Source of the DNA: Pterobdella sp. o SKG-2022
Taxonomy: Eukaryota; Annelida; Clitellata; Hirudinida; Piscicolidae
Assembly (NCBI GenBank): GCA_964035795.1
Contig: OZ038322.1
Span: forward strand, 720,950-784,949
Reading direction: 5' to 3'
Length of the DNA: 64,000 nt
Each line of letters begins with the position of its first letter. Positions within the stretch are counted from its first letter, which is position 1. The notes under the pieces are model-generated. The model saw nothing but the letters and a program-made list of their open reading frames with translations, had not been told where the DNA came from and made no database searches. Positions 22,001-33,171 of this stretch are shown in pieces. The translations under genes and the position numbers were made by a program.

Positions 22001-25000
22001 TCCTCAGCCGCAATTGTTTTTTTTGCAGAGGCAAGTTTTTGGAGAGGGAATGCGGACTTTGGAATGGGGGTGAAGTGGATATAAGAGGCTGAGGGGGTAG
22101 TGGCCACGGAATATTAGAGTTATGTACATGTTCCACGTCCGCTGGTGTGAGGTTAAGAGAGGGTAGAATGGGGGTGGTAGTGTTCCTCCAGTCATCTCTT
22201 TAGAGGCGTTTTGGACAGTGCGTTTGCAGTAGCACTCTTCTGTCGTCGTTGGGAGGGAGGTGGAATCAATCATCAGCTTTTCTAAGGCAGGCCAGCTGAA
22301 GTCAGGAAGATAGTGGTGAGAGTTGAGCTTCATGGAGAACAACGTCAGTGGGAGTAGATCGGAGTTGGCCTGTAATTGTTCGAGCCGCGTCCAATTGTGC
22401 CTTCTCTAATTTTTGGATGGTAGTTTTGGAAGCCCAGGGCGCCCAGGCAGGAGCTGCGTATTCTGCGAGTGATCGAAGTGTGGCTATGTAGATCGTCCGC
22501 AGCTTCCAAGAGTCGCCATCTCCAAGACATACCGGTCAGAAGGTTGGAGCGTTGCTTCATGACTTGGCTCAAGTGCCGGACGTGATCGTTGAACGTCAAA
22601 CAGTGATCATATCGAACCCTCAGCAAAGTAGGAGTAGGATTCGTTTTGAGTCTCGAACCCCTTAAAATGATTTTTGAGCACCAAGAGGATTCAGAAGCAT
22701 CCATGGAAAAGAAAGCGACTTCTGACTTTGCCGTGTTGAGGGTTAGATGCTTGTCAGAAGCCCATTGGTATACTTTGGCTGCCTCCGACTCTAGTGCCAC
22801 CGCCACCTCTTCTTTGTTACGGCCGCTACATACCAGCGCCGAGTCGTCAGCATACCCAGAGACAAGGGTGAAGGACTCGAAGAAGTCTAGCAAGTCGTTG
22901 CTGGGTGTGTATGCGGCGTGTGGGTGTGTGTGGGTCATGTGGTGTGGTGGGTTGTGTGGTGTGGTGTGGTGGGTTGTGTGGTGTGGTGTGGTGGGTTGTG
23001 TTAGTGATGAGCTTCAGTGGAAGTTAAAACTTCATGGTATAAGAATTTTTTAAATAAGTTTATTTTGGAAATAAAGAAAAAATTTCAAATGTATAAGTTG
23101 AAAATTCATTAGTCATAATGTCGTTTTGAAGGTTTTAAATTAAAACTTCTGAAAAAAGCATTTTATAAGAGCTATTCAATCATTAAGTGTTTCCATCAAG
23201 CATACCTACAACTTGAATAATTCTATTTTTACTTTCATTTAAAAATTAGATGAAAATGAACTTTCGAAAACCGAAAAAATAAACAAAATTAAGAGCAAAG
23301 AAAGAGAAAAGATTGTGGAAAAAGAAAGAAAAGAGTGAGTCGTTCACTAAAGTGGAAATAAATGTTAGATAGTCTTTTCGTGTTCATAAAACTACTTTTA
23401 ATCTTTTCAGAGTAGTTGAAAAAGCCATTAAAGAGGCACAGAAGAACGAAGTCTCAACTAAATTTTTGAACATTTTAGTGAAGGAAGAAGAGTTATCGAT
23501 ATTCTACCAATTATCTCGACTCATAATTGATGCTTTTCACAACATTCTATTTGATGCAGAAGGACAAAACGCAACGAAGGTTTGTCAAAAAGTTAACCCT
23601 GCCAGTGTTTCAACTTTCGAAAAAAATTGATACTCATTTTCATGTTTCTACCCATGACAACCATTTTTCACCCCCTCACCATGACAACCATCCAACACCC
23701 CCTCTCCATGACAACCATCTAACACAGACTCGACTCAACTTCAGCCTGGGTTGCTTTCACGCTCCTCGTGTCCAAGATGCCGATGCATCTCAGGTGATCT
23801 GCCTTATACATTACCGAAGGTGTTTTTCAATGTGTCTGTTTGGCTGTTTATTTCTGTTTCATTGTCTTGTTGTCTGTCCGTCTATTGTTGTGCTAGTTTT
23901 ACACAGATACTGCTAATTATTTCTGTTGAAAATTACTAGTTTTTCCGATATAAAAGGATAGTTACTTAACAAACAGCAAAACTAACGGTATAATGCTATT
24001 GATAATACTTTTAGTACATCTAGTCAAAGACTACGTGGTATCTGATACAATAGCTAAAACTTTTTATCAATAATATTGATTTAAATTGGACACAAAGGGT
24101 GAAATTGGGAAGGTGGAAATGGTGCAGAGGCCATTAGATCTAGACCATTGTAAGACATCTTGCCGGGAGAAAAACTACAAATATGCAGCAGCAATGGTGG
24201 AGCCTGATCAATATTGATTTGAGATTCAACATTTTTTGATATCTATTGAAGAATCTACACAAAATCTTTTTATTAAAAACATTTTTATTCGAAATGATTC
24301 ACAAATAATTCCTTTAGAGCTTCATAATTTTATTCAAAACGATTCACAAATAATTCTTTTAGAGCTTCATAATTTTATTCAGAACAATTCACAAATAATT
24401 CCTTTAGAGCTTCATATTTTTTTAACACACAAAATCATCTTCCTTTAAACAACACCTCATGAATGTGGTCTGATGCATGCAGGGAGGTGAAGTGTGTATG
24501 TGTGGGAACTCCTATGGCAAGCATGGTCATTCCGGTGCGGTTTGGGTTTATATTTATTTCATATATTGTTGATTTTTCTTATGTTCTCTCCATGTTTCTT
24601 TCTGTTTCATTATTACATTGTTGAATATTCTGGTTTTCATCAACAAATACAAACTTAACATTTAAATTTATTTCATTTGAGTCAGAATAACGAAACTTTC
24701 GTTGACGGTATTACTTTCAACAAGTTTATATGATTAGTGTTGATTAGTTAACTATTTTTTTTATTATATTAACGATAACATTGTTTTGCAGTGGAGTTGA
24801 TCTTATCAAAAATTACCTTTCTTCAAAACAAAAAATTCATCTAAAACTGCACCAATTAAAACGTGTTAAATTTGTAAATGCAGCTATAAGCCCAATAAAA
24901 TCAAAAATTCAATATACTATCCAATGAGCACCCAAATGTGGTTGAAAATCATCACAGGAAGTGTGAGTTGTCACATGAGATGTGGCAATGGTGAGTCATT

Positions 25001-25944
25001 CTGTGGAGCAAGAACTCTTTACAACGTCTACACTGGTCTGCAGCCAATCATATTCCAAGCATTAACCATGAATATTCCTTAGATCATTATCTTTTTAGAT
25101 TTTCTTGGTCGACTTAACGAGATGTTGAGAGTTATAATAAAATTTTTATTTTTGTGTTATATTGAAGGATTATTCCAAACTTAGCTTAGTTTTCTTTTAT
25201 TAACATAGATAAAAAAAAGACATCACGTCACAACCAACACAGTTTGTAATCTAGGATTTTACGGCAAGAATTGTGAGAGCAAGTGTCACTGCACCAAACT
25301 CCCTTGTGAGGTAGAGAAGGGTGTTTGTGAGGAGGGTCTGTGTCGCAAAGGGTGGACAGGCGTGTCATGTGACCAGCGTTAGTGTGCTTTTTTCGGTTTT
25401 TTTTTGCGTTGAAGTGAGATTTCAGGAAAGGCTCGACTTGTGAAAAGCTTTTTGCTTTTGACTTAATAAGTGATTTGAATTGTTAATGAATCTCTGATTT
25501 GGTGAAATTTCTCAAAAAGTTTAACAACAGAGAAATTCGCAAAATTTTAGTATATCGGGTTTTATTAATTAAAACTATTTTTCGACAAATTCGATAAAAA
25601 TAAGTGAACGATAATGTAAATAATAAATTTTTTGTTGTCATTTATTGAATATATTTTTACCAGACCTTATTAAAGGTATATCTGATGTCAAGCTTGAATG
25701 ACTTTAAAAGCTTCAATAAATTTGAATTGACAACTTTGAAATTGCAGGCATTATAGAAAGAACTTTTGCAGAAAAGCTGTATGTATATCTCTTTGTGGAA
25801 TCCGTATTGCTCTTTGTGGTTGTCCTTATTTCTTTGGCAGTTCCTTGCTTTTTAGCCTTCAAGTTCGACATTTTAAATGGATTAAAAATTATAATTATCG
25901 AGAGATTTGAGAAGAAAATAATATTTAATTGTTTGAATATTTGA
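19056..25944 (+). CDS. WSC/EGF-domain single-pass membrane protein
   Basis: Fifteen exons join in consistent phase to about 577 aa: 19056-19116, 19215-19363, 19986-20118, 20209-20352, 20422-20544, 20650-20784, 21019-21135, 23250-23334, 23411-23579, 23728-23793, 24098-24196, 24483-24525, 24958-25035, 25243-25377 and 25748-25944. The first exon is a hydrophobic signal peptide (MNLFNFLSIILC). Then come a WSC domain (KKLYIGCM, CLSKCRAKGATYMV, CYCSE, CPEGFMCGRKNTLAIYT), four EGF-like exons (for example CESGPCRNGGVCYPDEDSYF), a charged, probably coiled-coil linker (KTEKINKIKSKEREKIV), a second WSC domain (LGCFHAP, CKTSCREKNYKYAAAM, CMCGNSYG, CGARTLYNVYT), a fifth EGF exon (CRKGWTGVSCDQ), a transmembrane helix (LFVVVLISLAVPCFLAF) and a short basic tail. 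Most exons that bound extracellular domains are phase 1. WSC domains bind carbohydrate, so an extracellular recognition or adhesion role is inferred; no specific orthologue is recognised. Confidence 0.8.
19610..19815. repeat. Foldback repeats in intron 2 of the WSC/EGF gene
   Basis: Two hairpins in tandem: CTACGAAGCTTTTCGTTAT paired with CTTACGAAAAGCTTTGTGG, and ATGAGAAATTTTTGATACAT paired with GTATCAAAAATTTCTCAT around a family A core (TTTTCGCTAAGTACAAC). The first pair shares the CGAAGCTTTTCGTTAAC word with the larger foldback element at 54479-54778. Confidence 0.6.
21190..22940 (-). mobile_element. LINE with reverse transcriptase and RNase H, degraded
   Basis: Reading the minus strand downward from 22938: GYADDSALVCSGR (the YADD catalytic box), WASDKHLTLNTAKSEV, FLxD-type thumb blocks (RYDHCLTFNDHVRHL), then after frame breaks an RNase H domain near 21960-21650 (DGSTLNGTENGGAGV, FCQAMKTALIAAIFWL, IITDCKLLLQA). 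An RT followed by RNase H is the organisation of the I/R1/Ingi-type LINEs. Several frames are needed, so it is inactive. It lies in the 2.1-kb intron between exons 7 and 8 of the WSC/EGF gene, in antisense. Confidence 0.85.
22905..23010. repeat. GTGTGGTGTGGTGG-type simple repeat
   Basis: A G/T-rich run of GTGTGGTGTGGTGGGTT-like units next to the end of the LINE fragment. Confidence 0.85.
24283..24424. repeat. 45-bp tandem repeat, 3 copies
   Basis: Three units of 45 bases with the core GATTCACAAATAATTCCTTT followed by AGAGCTTCATAATTTTATTC, inside an intron of the WSC/EGF gene. An open frame across it arises because the unit is a multiple of three without stops. Confidence 0.85.
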
Positions 25945-26926
25945 ACGTCAAGGCTAATGAAGAATTTGAAATATTTTCTTCTAATTCGTAGTTAAAAATA
26001 AAAACTTTTATGGCCATGACCATTAAATTCATATTTAATCTACTACTTCATAACTTTTGATTTAATTCCTCTTCATTATCTCCTGTTGCTACTTTTATTA
26101 TACCATATCACATATATTTATCGATCATTTAAAGAATAATCTGTATATGTAAAACTTCATTACAACACAGACAAGAAGACAACAGCGAAGTGACAGAAGG
26201 AATTCGAAAAATGACTTTTGCACCACCCTTTATTTAATGTTTGCCAACAAATCTGGTTTTGAGATTGTTATATGCTTTATTTTTCAATTTTAACGATTTC
26301 AAAAAACTAAACGTCAAAATTTGATGAATTTCTTCGAGATAAAGCTCTATCGAAAAAGTTTTACGAAATACATTCCAAAAACATATAAGGCGTCTAAAAA
26401 GTACCTTCTCTTAATTTAGTTTCTACTGAGTTTTATTTTACGCAAATAAATTGTTGTTTTTCCAATTAAATTTTTGATACGAAATGCTGTGAGGCACCGT
26501 TTTAAATGGTTTATTTGGAGATGAAACAGTTGTAACCAATGTGACATCAAGTTATACTAAAAAAATTGATATCAGAACATCAAAAGCTTCGTAACAATGG
26601 ATCATTCTATTTAAAATACATCTCAGTTATTAATTAGTTAATTCCCATTGAAACTTAAAACGAATTTCAGAATTAACAATAAAGAGAATGTAAAAAAAAA
26701 CAAATCTGAAAGCATTGAAATGTTGAAATAAAATAAATATAAATGAAAGAAAAATTAACTCAAATCCGCTAAGACAACAGAAATCGAAGTTGGTTCGAAA
26801 GAATCAAAGCCATGATGCTAAAAAATGCATGGGCTGTAACTAACATTGAAATCTCTAAACATGAAGCGTGCCAATATGAATGGAATAAGTGATAAGAGGA
26901 GAATATTAAAGAAGCAATCTTAAGTA
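25945..26926. other. Spacer between convergent genes
   Basis: No gene is visible. The 3' ends of the plus-strand WSC/EGF gene and the minus-strand two-exon gene face each other here, so 3' UTRs are expected. AATAAA-like words occur but none was singled out. Confidence 0.5.
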
Positions 26927-29512
26927 TCAGAGATGTTCGTTCAAGGCGATTTCATAGCTCCAGTCATTACCACCTCTACTCTTCCTGACACTGTTGAAGT
27001 TAAAATTACTTCTATCTCGACGATCCCCCAAAGATGTCTCTTCTTGCAAAGATGGCCTCTCAATTGACACTATGCGACTCTGCCCAGATGAAACTAATGG
27101 CCCACCATCGGGGAGGTCAGTGCTGGGACTGGTCACCCCTCTGATTACACGGGATCCTTCCCTCACCACGTTCGATGATGTGTTTTCTTGTTGTGTTTTG
27201 TATTTGGTGGGAATTATGATCTTTTCTTGGAAGGGTTGGCTCTCAACTCTTTCAGGAGCATACACAAAATTATGGCTTGAGTTGTTTGAAGAGTTGTCGG
27301 CTTGTCTGTTGTTGACGTTGTATTTGTGGGCGGTTTTGTTGCTTGCATCAGTGTGGTATGTCTGTCGAGGTTTGATCTCCTTGTAAGCTGTCTGGTTCTG
27401 GCTATTCCAAGGCTCAGGAGTGTAAAAGACAGAAGGATACCTGAAAATCATTTCATCATCAACTTGAGGCCACAAGTTATGTTATATAAAGAGAGGGTTT
27501 TAAAACTTGATGTTCATTCATTTCATCTCTATGACGTAACATGAATTAAAAAATGTATATAGTTTCATTACTATTTGCATTTTTTTCTTTGGTGTGCTAA
27601 ATCTTTTGAGAGAATTACTAATCGGTAAAAAAGTTCAAGAATTGCAGATAAGACTTATCTGGTATGTCTAAGCGATCAAATAAACTACTAGAATAAGAAA
27701 ATTTTATCAAGCCTTAATTAAATAACAGAAGAACTAAGAGAACACAAACCTACTAATATTGTTGTTTTCCAGAGGCAGACTGTTGTTCGATATGTGAGCA
27801 TTCATCTGCAGGAATGGATTATCAATGAAACTACCAGCATCCGGTATTTCTGAGAGGTCTTGACAAATGGATGACCTCTCCACAAAATCTTGGGGCCCCG
27901 ATAGGGAATCATTGGTGAACACCCTGGCCTCCCTTGTCACCTTGCCCTCCAAAGGCCTCCCTTTTTGCCAGTTGTTTGTTTGTTCCAGTGTCAACTGCTT
28001 GCTCTCGATCCTGCCCCCTTCGACAAGCTTTCCACTGAGTAGGGATTCGATGGTGTCAGAAGCCTCAGGACACGCCTGTTTGATGTCGTACATCATGCGA
28101 TCCTGCATCTGACGAACTGTAGACATCGTGTTCGCCTTCACCATGTTTTCCAGGTTTTTGCGGTATGAGTTCTGGTTGTCATAAGGTTGATGTTGAGAGT
28201 TGTCAGAAGGTTGTCCTCGGTGATCAGTGTGGTCAAAAGTCTGTTTGTTAAATTCACTTCGAACTCTTGGAACGATAATTTTAAGGCCGCTAGTTTCATC
28301 GTTAGTTTTATAAGGCTGAAATCCAGTTCGAACTGTGGTAACGTTTTCATTAATGGACGGTTTAACTAATTGCACTTTGATTTCTCTGTCTGCTTCTAGA
28401 GGTGTTCTGGCGTTCAAAGTAGAATCTCTTGACCGACTTCTTCCTTGTGAACTCCTGGAATCATTATTGGAGATTTGGTATGATGAAATGTTGGAGTACC
28501 TTGGGGAGGGAGAAGGTGTTCTTCTTCTGATGGAACGATCCAAATGAGGAAGAACGGGATGATCAGCTATTTCTAAAATGCTCTTTGCAGGCTTCGTGGC
28601 TGAATTGTATCCTTGTTTGTATTTAGTGGGAATTATGATCTTTTCATTGGTGATGTCATTGTGTGGAAATCGTCTGCCTTCAGCTTTGACCTCCTGGAAT
28701 TGTGATTGTTCGAGTTGCACACAGGAAGGGTGCACGGATCTGGTCACTTCATCCTCCTCCCTCACGTTCGATGACAACTTCTTGAAGCCAGAGTCGCCAC
28801 TGCTCATAGAATCCGACTTCACTCGAGGGTAAATCACTTTATCTCCGTACTCTGTCCTCCTCCTAGGACTGTAAGTGTTAATGGCCAAACTTTTCTTATA
28901 AGCTCCAACAGGCATATAATCTATTGAGTTGAGGATTGTTTCTGCAGATCTTGGCGACTGGAATCTCTTGTAACCGCTTGAAAGTCGCTGTCTTCTGTTT
29001 TGGATGCAGTCATAGGTCGAAGGTCGACTGATTCTCATGCGACGAAAACTGCCTTCAATCGATGGGGAGTTAGCTTCAAAGGAGAAAGAGTTTTCACTCT
29101 TCATTGGAGACCGGGGACCAATATTGGGAGAAGTATTGAGAACATCCTTCTCATCGTGATAAACTGGAACCATATGCCTTTTCCACTCACCATTGTCGTA
29201 AGATGTGTAAAAGCGCCAACTAGGGTGTGGTTCGGGCACTCTGGGTAAAGTGGCGTCAGAGATGCCACCGTCAGAAATGCCTTTTTCTCTCACTACCTCG
29301 GTGCTCGACACATCGTTTTGCAAGCTGTCCAACATAAGTGGAGACCTCCTGCTGTTCTCCATTCGCTTGTAGTAGCCAGATCTGCCTGTTCTGGCGTTTT
29401 GCAGCTCTTCCAAGGGGTTGATGTCGTCATAGTAGGTGCTGTAGGATGGGTAGGGCGATGAAAAATCACTCTTTCCGCCACCAATTGTCGAATTCCTTTC
29501 AACGTAGATCAT
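26927..29512 (-). CDS. Unrecognised disordered protein with repeated K-I-I-x-P motif
   Basis: Two exons, 29512-27750 and 27440-26927, join across a GTTTGT...TTTTCAG intron in phase 2 to give about 758 aa. The first ATG in the open frame (MIYVERNSTIGG) was taken as the start; an acceptor-like TATATCTACAG just upstream leaves room for a 5' exon. The protein is rich in Ser, Arg, Asn and Pro, has no predicted membrane segment, and shows no domain I know. Short motifs recur: EKIIIPTKYK twice, LKIIVPRVRS and DKVIYPRVKS, and the words VREGSR/VREKG and SDGGISDATLP-like runs. One ordered-looking block reads PSWRFYTSYDNGEWKRHM. There is an RRRTPSPSPR stretch, a typical phosphorylation-prone sequence. 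It may be a scaffold or cytoskeleton-associated protein, but that is a guess. Confidence 0.7.
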
Positions 29513-31896
29513 ACTCAAGTTTCTGTAGATATAATTTTTCAAACATGATTCAAAAATATAAGTTGTTTATAATGCGCAAGTCTATACAAGGTATTAATAG
29601 TAAATTTCATTAAGCACAAATATCTTTTATATGGGTCGGTGTTTTGGAATTTTTAACAACTGATCAAATAAAATTTCACCATCAAGTTTTTTTGAGCAAA
29701 AACAATGTACGAACATTCAATGCAACTTTAAACTGATAATCCGCGATTTGTGAATTTTTTCATCTGTTCTCATTTATTCCTTATAAAAAACAAAAAAAAT
29801 GGTGAAACATTATTTTTTAATTATTTTTATTCGAATAGAAAAATTGATTCAGTTGAAACATCAAAAAAAACAAAAAAATGAACGATCCATTGGTACAAAG
29901 CCATTTAAACAAACAGATATTCTTAGTACTACCTACACAATCTCATTCAAAGCTGTGAGTCAATTTCAAGTCGTATTTAAATACCCAGGCTATTTATACC
30001 TAGATAATTATATTCAGCATTCTAAACCCCTCATGAAAATTCAGCTTGTAATGATAAGATTATATAATTAAAAGTGATAATGAAATAAAATTTGTACGTT
30101 CAGACCCCTGAGTTTATGTGCAAGGTGATCTGTGTGTGTCGGCATTTAATTGCTCTATTGAAAGCTGTTCAAACTCACCCAAAATTGAGATTATACATAG
30201 CAAATACAATTTCAGCAAAACAGCTATTAACGTTCAATAACATTCATGTGTAGATGCCATTAAAATGCCCTATGATCAAAGAGCTATAAAGATAACTAGT
30301 CACTAAATGATGACTTTGACCTAGTTGGAAATTTTAAGAAATTCGAAAGTTTTTTGTAATAAATAATTTAAACTGATTTTATGAATTTTAATTTATATTT
30401 TTATAAATTCATAGAAATTTAAACTTTTTTGAGAAAATTTATGGATAAAACTGCTTAACACATAAATACAGTATCGCCAGACAATGTATCAAAATGAGAA
30501 AATGATTTAGGAAATAAATATCTTATTGAAATTTTCTGAGTGGAAATAAACTGGTAAAATTTGTTGGTTTTCCATGGTTTTGATAATAAAATTAAAAAAA
30601 AGTGAAACACAAGTTCAGACTGGAACTAAAAACTATGCGTTTTAAAAATAACAAAAAGAAATAAAAACAAGAAGAAATAGTGTAAAACATCTACTAAATA
30701 TTTCTAAAAAAATATGATAACTAGAGTTGTTTTCAATTAATATTTATAATTTTTAAAACCAAAATAATATTAATTTTTTAACTTCTCACATGAGTGAAAA
30801 GTTTATAAAAGCAATAAGAAATGTTTATTTACAAAAGGCATATTAGAGTGAAAAGTGATGTTATCTGAGAAATTTGAAAGCAGATCTGTGAGGAAATGCT
30901 AATTACCACATTCTTTCATGTTGCCATGCACTTTTTAAAGATTAACTATTTGTATTATTCACCAAAATATATTATGTATACTAATAAAATATTGTAATAA
31001 AAAATTTAATGAAAATTTATATTAATATTTATGAAAAATGATTTTTTCATGAAGTAAAATTGTGAGACAGTCTAGGTTTTTTGGTTGAAAAAGATAAAGA
31101 ATTTCATATGATTTAGGGATAAGATATCATTTAGGTGTTTACTATTTATATATTGAAAAAATTATTTTTTAATTATATAAATAGAGCATTATTATTAAAA
31201 AATAAATATTCTTTTTTAAGATTATGGCTCTGTATTGAGCAATAATACAACAAATCAATAAATAAATAAAAATTTTCAAAGCTGTAAAAAATTTGATGAA
31301 TATGAAATAAATTAAGATAAAAAATTTATTAAATAATAAATAAAAATTTATAAAATATTATATAAACACAATTGAAACCTGTATTGGTGTATTGATCAAC
31401 TTCTCTTGACTTAAACTATCGGGCCAATACTCGTCGAAACTAAAACGAAAAATAGACTAGGATTAGAATGAAATTTTGAAAAAACCTAATGTTAGAATTA
31501 TTCAAATTCGAATAGTGACATCTCGAAAGAGCTCTCCGAACTCATACATTTATATCGAGCAGTTTACTAGAGTACTTTAAACTCGATGTAAGTAAGATGT
31601 GAAAATTAAAAATTAAGTGTACATATCAAAATTTTCTTTTTGTTTAAATTTTTTAACCGATGATTTGTTCAATGAAATTTAATTTTGGTGAATTTACTAT
31701 AAAATTTATACAGAAAAAACTATCATTTTAATAATGTAGTACCATTTAGAATCCTCAATAGATTTATTGAATAAGGTCTTGGGCATGAAGTTAAATTGCA
31801 CCAAAGATAGCGTCTCTAAAGTGAGACTTATGTTCTGTTTTAACTTGAATAACAAAAGACTCCGGTAGCAGGTATCAACAAACTGATATTCTGGTA

Positions 31897-32072
31897 TTGT
31901 CGGCCCGTATAGCTAAGAGGTAGAGCATTAGACTAATTAACTAAGTTAGCGGGTTCAATCCCGCGTGGACTGACAATTAGCACCTGTTCCACAGTGTGTT
32001 TTTGTTACATTGAATTTTTAGCAAGCGCTTGATCTATAATGAAAAGCGCTTTATAAATACCGCATTACATTA
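31897..32072 (+). mobile_element. tRNA-derived SINE, complete copy
   Basis: Head TGTCGGCCCGTATAGCTAAG then AGGTAGAGCATTAGACTAAT (A box and anticodon arm), B box GGGTTCAATCC, GTGGACTGAC, then CACCTGTTCCACAGTGTG and the tail GCGCTTTATAAATACCGCAT followed by TACATTA. This is the plus-orientation reference for the family in this window. It looks tRNA-like enough to fool a tRNA finder, but the identical flanking 3' body in other copies shows it is a SINE. Confidence 0.9.
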
Positions 32073-32217
32073 TCATTTGGCTTGGTGGAAGACCTTTTTT
32101 TATGTTGACAACGGCATAGCGAACAAGTGTGGGAACGGCGGATGTTGAATTCAATAAGTTCAGCTTGGGCTGGCAGTTTATTTTTTCTAAATAAAATAGC
32201 CTTATTCCATATAACTC

Positions 32218-32300
32218 TATTGTAGTATCAATAACTTAGACCGACTGCTATCAACCTCAGTTATGGGAACATGTTCAGCAGTTGAATTTAATTGGGTTGG
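32218..32300 (+). repeat. Family D repeat, copy 2
   Basis: TTGTAGTATCAATAACTTAG, then ACCGACTGCTATCAACCTCA, then GGGAACATGTTCAGCAG; best match to the copies at 10885 and 62155. Confidence 0.7.
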
Positions 32301-33171
32301 ACAAATAATTTAATAAAAATAATTTTAGAATTTCAAATGTATTCCAAAAATATTTCAAATAAATTTCAGGTAATTCAATGAATTTCTAATGTAACAAAAT
32401 GACAAAAACAGTTATTCCTGCACTTTCACGTTAACAAACAAAAAGATATTGATAAATTGTTAGCTAGTACCTTAGGGCTCATACTCAAATACTGTTGGTC
32501 ATTTTGGTTTGATTGGTAGAGCATTAAACTAGGTATATGAATTCAACACATGCTCCAAAGTTTGTTCAACTATGAATTAGTTAATAGCAAGCATTTTTGA
32601 GCAACACAGCCATCAAATGCAAGCATATTCAAAAACTTCATAAAAAGAATATTGTCTTCATAGTTTACACACGCCATCTATCGAAATGAGAAGTAGTTAT
32701 ACAAATCTATCGTCCACGCAAAGTAGTTAAAACTTTTTTTTCTATGTTCCAACGTTAGTTTTTCGAAGTTGAGAATTTTTAAATTATCACAACTATTATT
32801 ATATAATTATCACGAAGTAACTAATAGACGGATATTGAATGATGCATTCGAGATTATGAGTGCTTCTGAGCTCAAGAAGTTTTGAAATTTTTGTTAACTA
32901 AAAAAATTTTCAAGAATATGAAGCTCTTCAGAGAAATTTTCGGTACGTTCTGAAAGACGTAAGATTTCAAAAACCACAACAAAACAACAAAAGTATTAAA
33001 ATTCAAAAAAGGATACTCAAAAAATCTAAAAATTCGTTGACAATATTTTAAAGATATAATATAATAAATATATAGTTTAAAATATACACAAATAAATATA
33101 TAAATATATATATAATTTTAATATATAAATACAAAAAAAATAGTTTCAAATCTCACATTGAACCAAGCAAA

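Larger units (their letters stand above)
29560..33171. other. Long AT-rich intergenic spacer
   Basis: I see no supported exon in 3.6 kb. A 90-codon open stretch at 29799-30071 has no recognisable content. The interval includes one complete SINE (31897-32072), a family D repeat (32218-32300), and presumably the divergent promoters of the flanking genes. Confidence 0.5.

Noticed and set aside
31897..31975. Candidate functional tRNA gene
   Set aside because: The tRNA-like head is followed by the same 3' body and tail as six other copies, and its anticodon stem has a mismatch; it is a SINE head.
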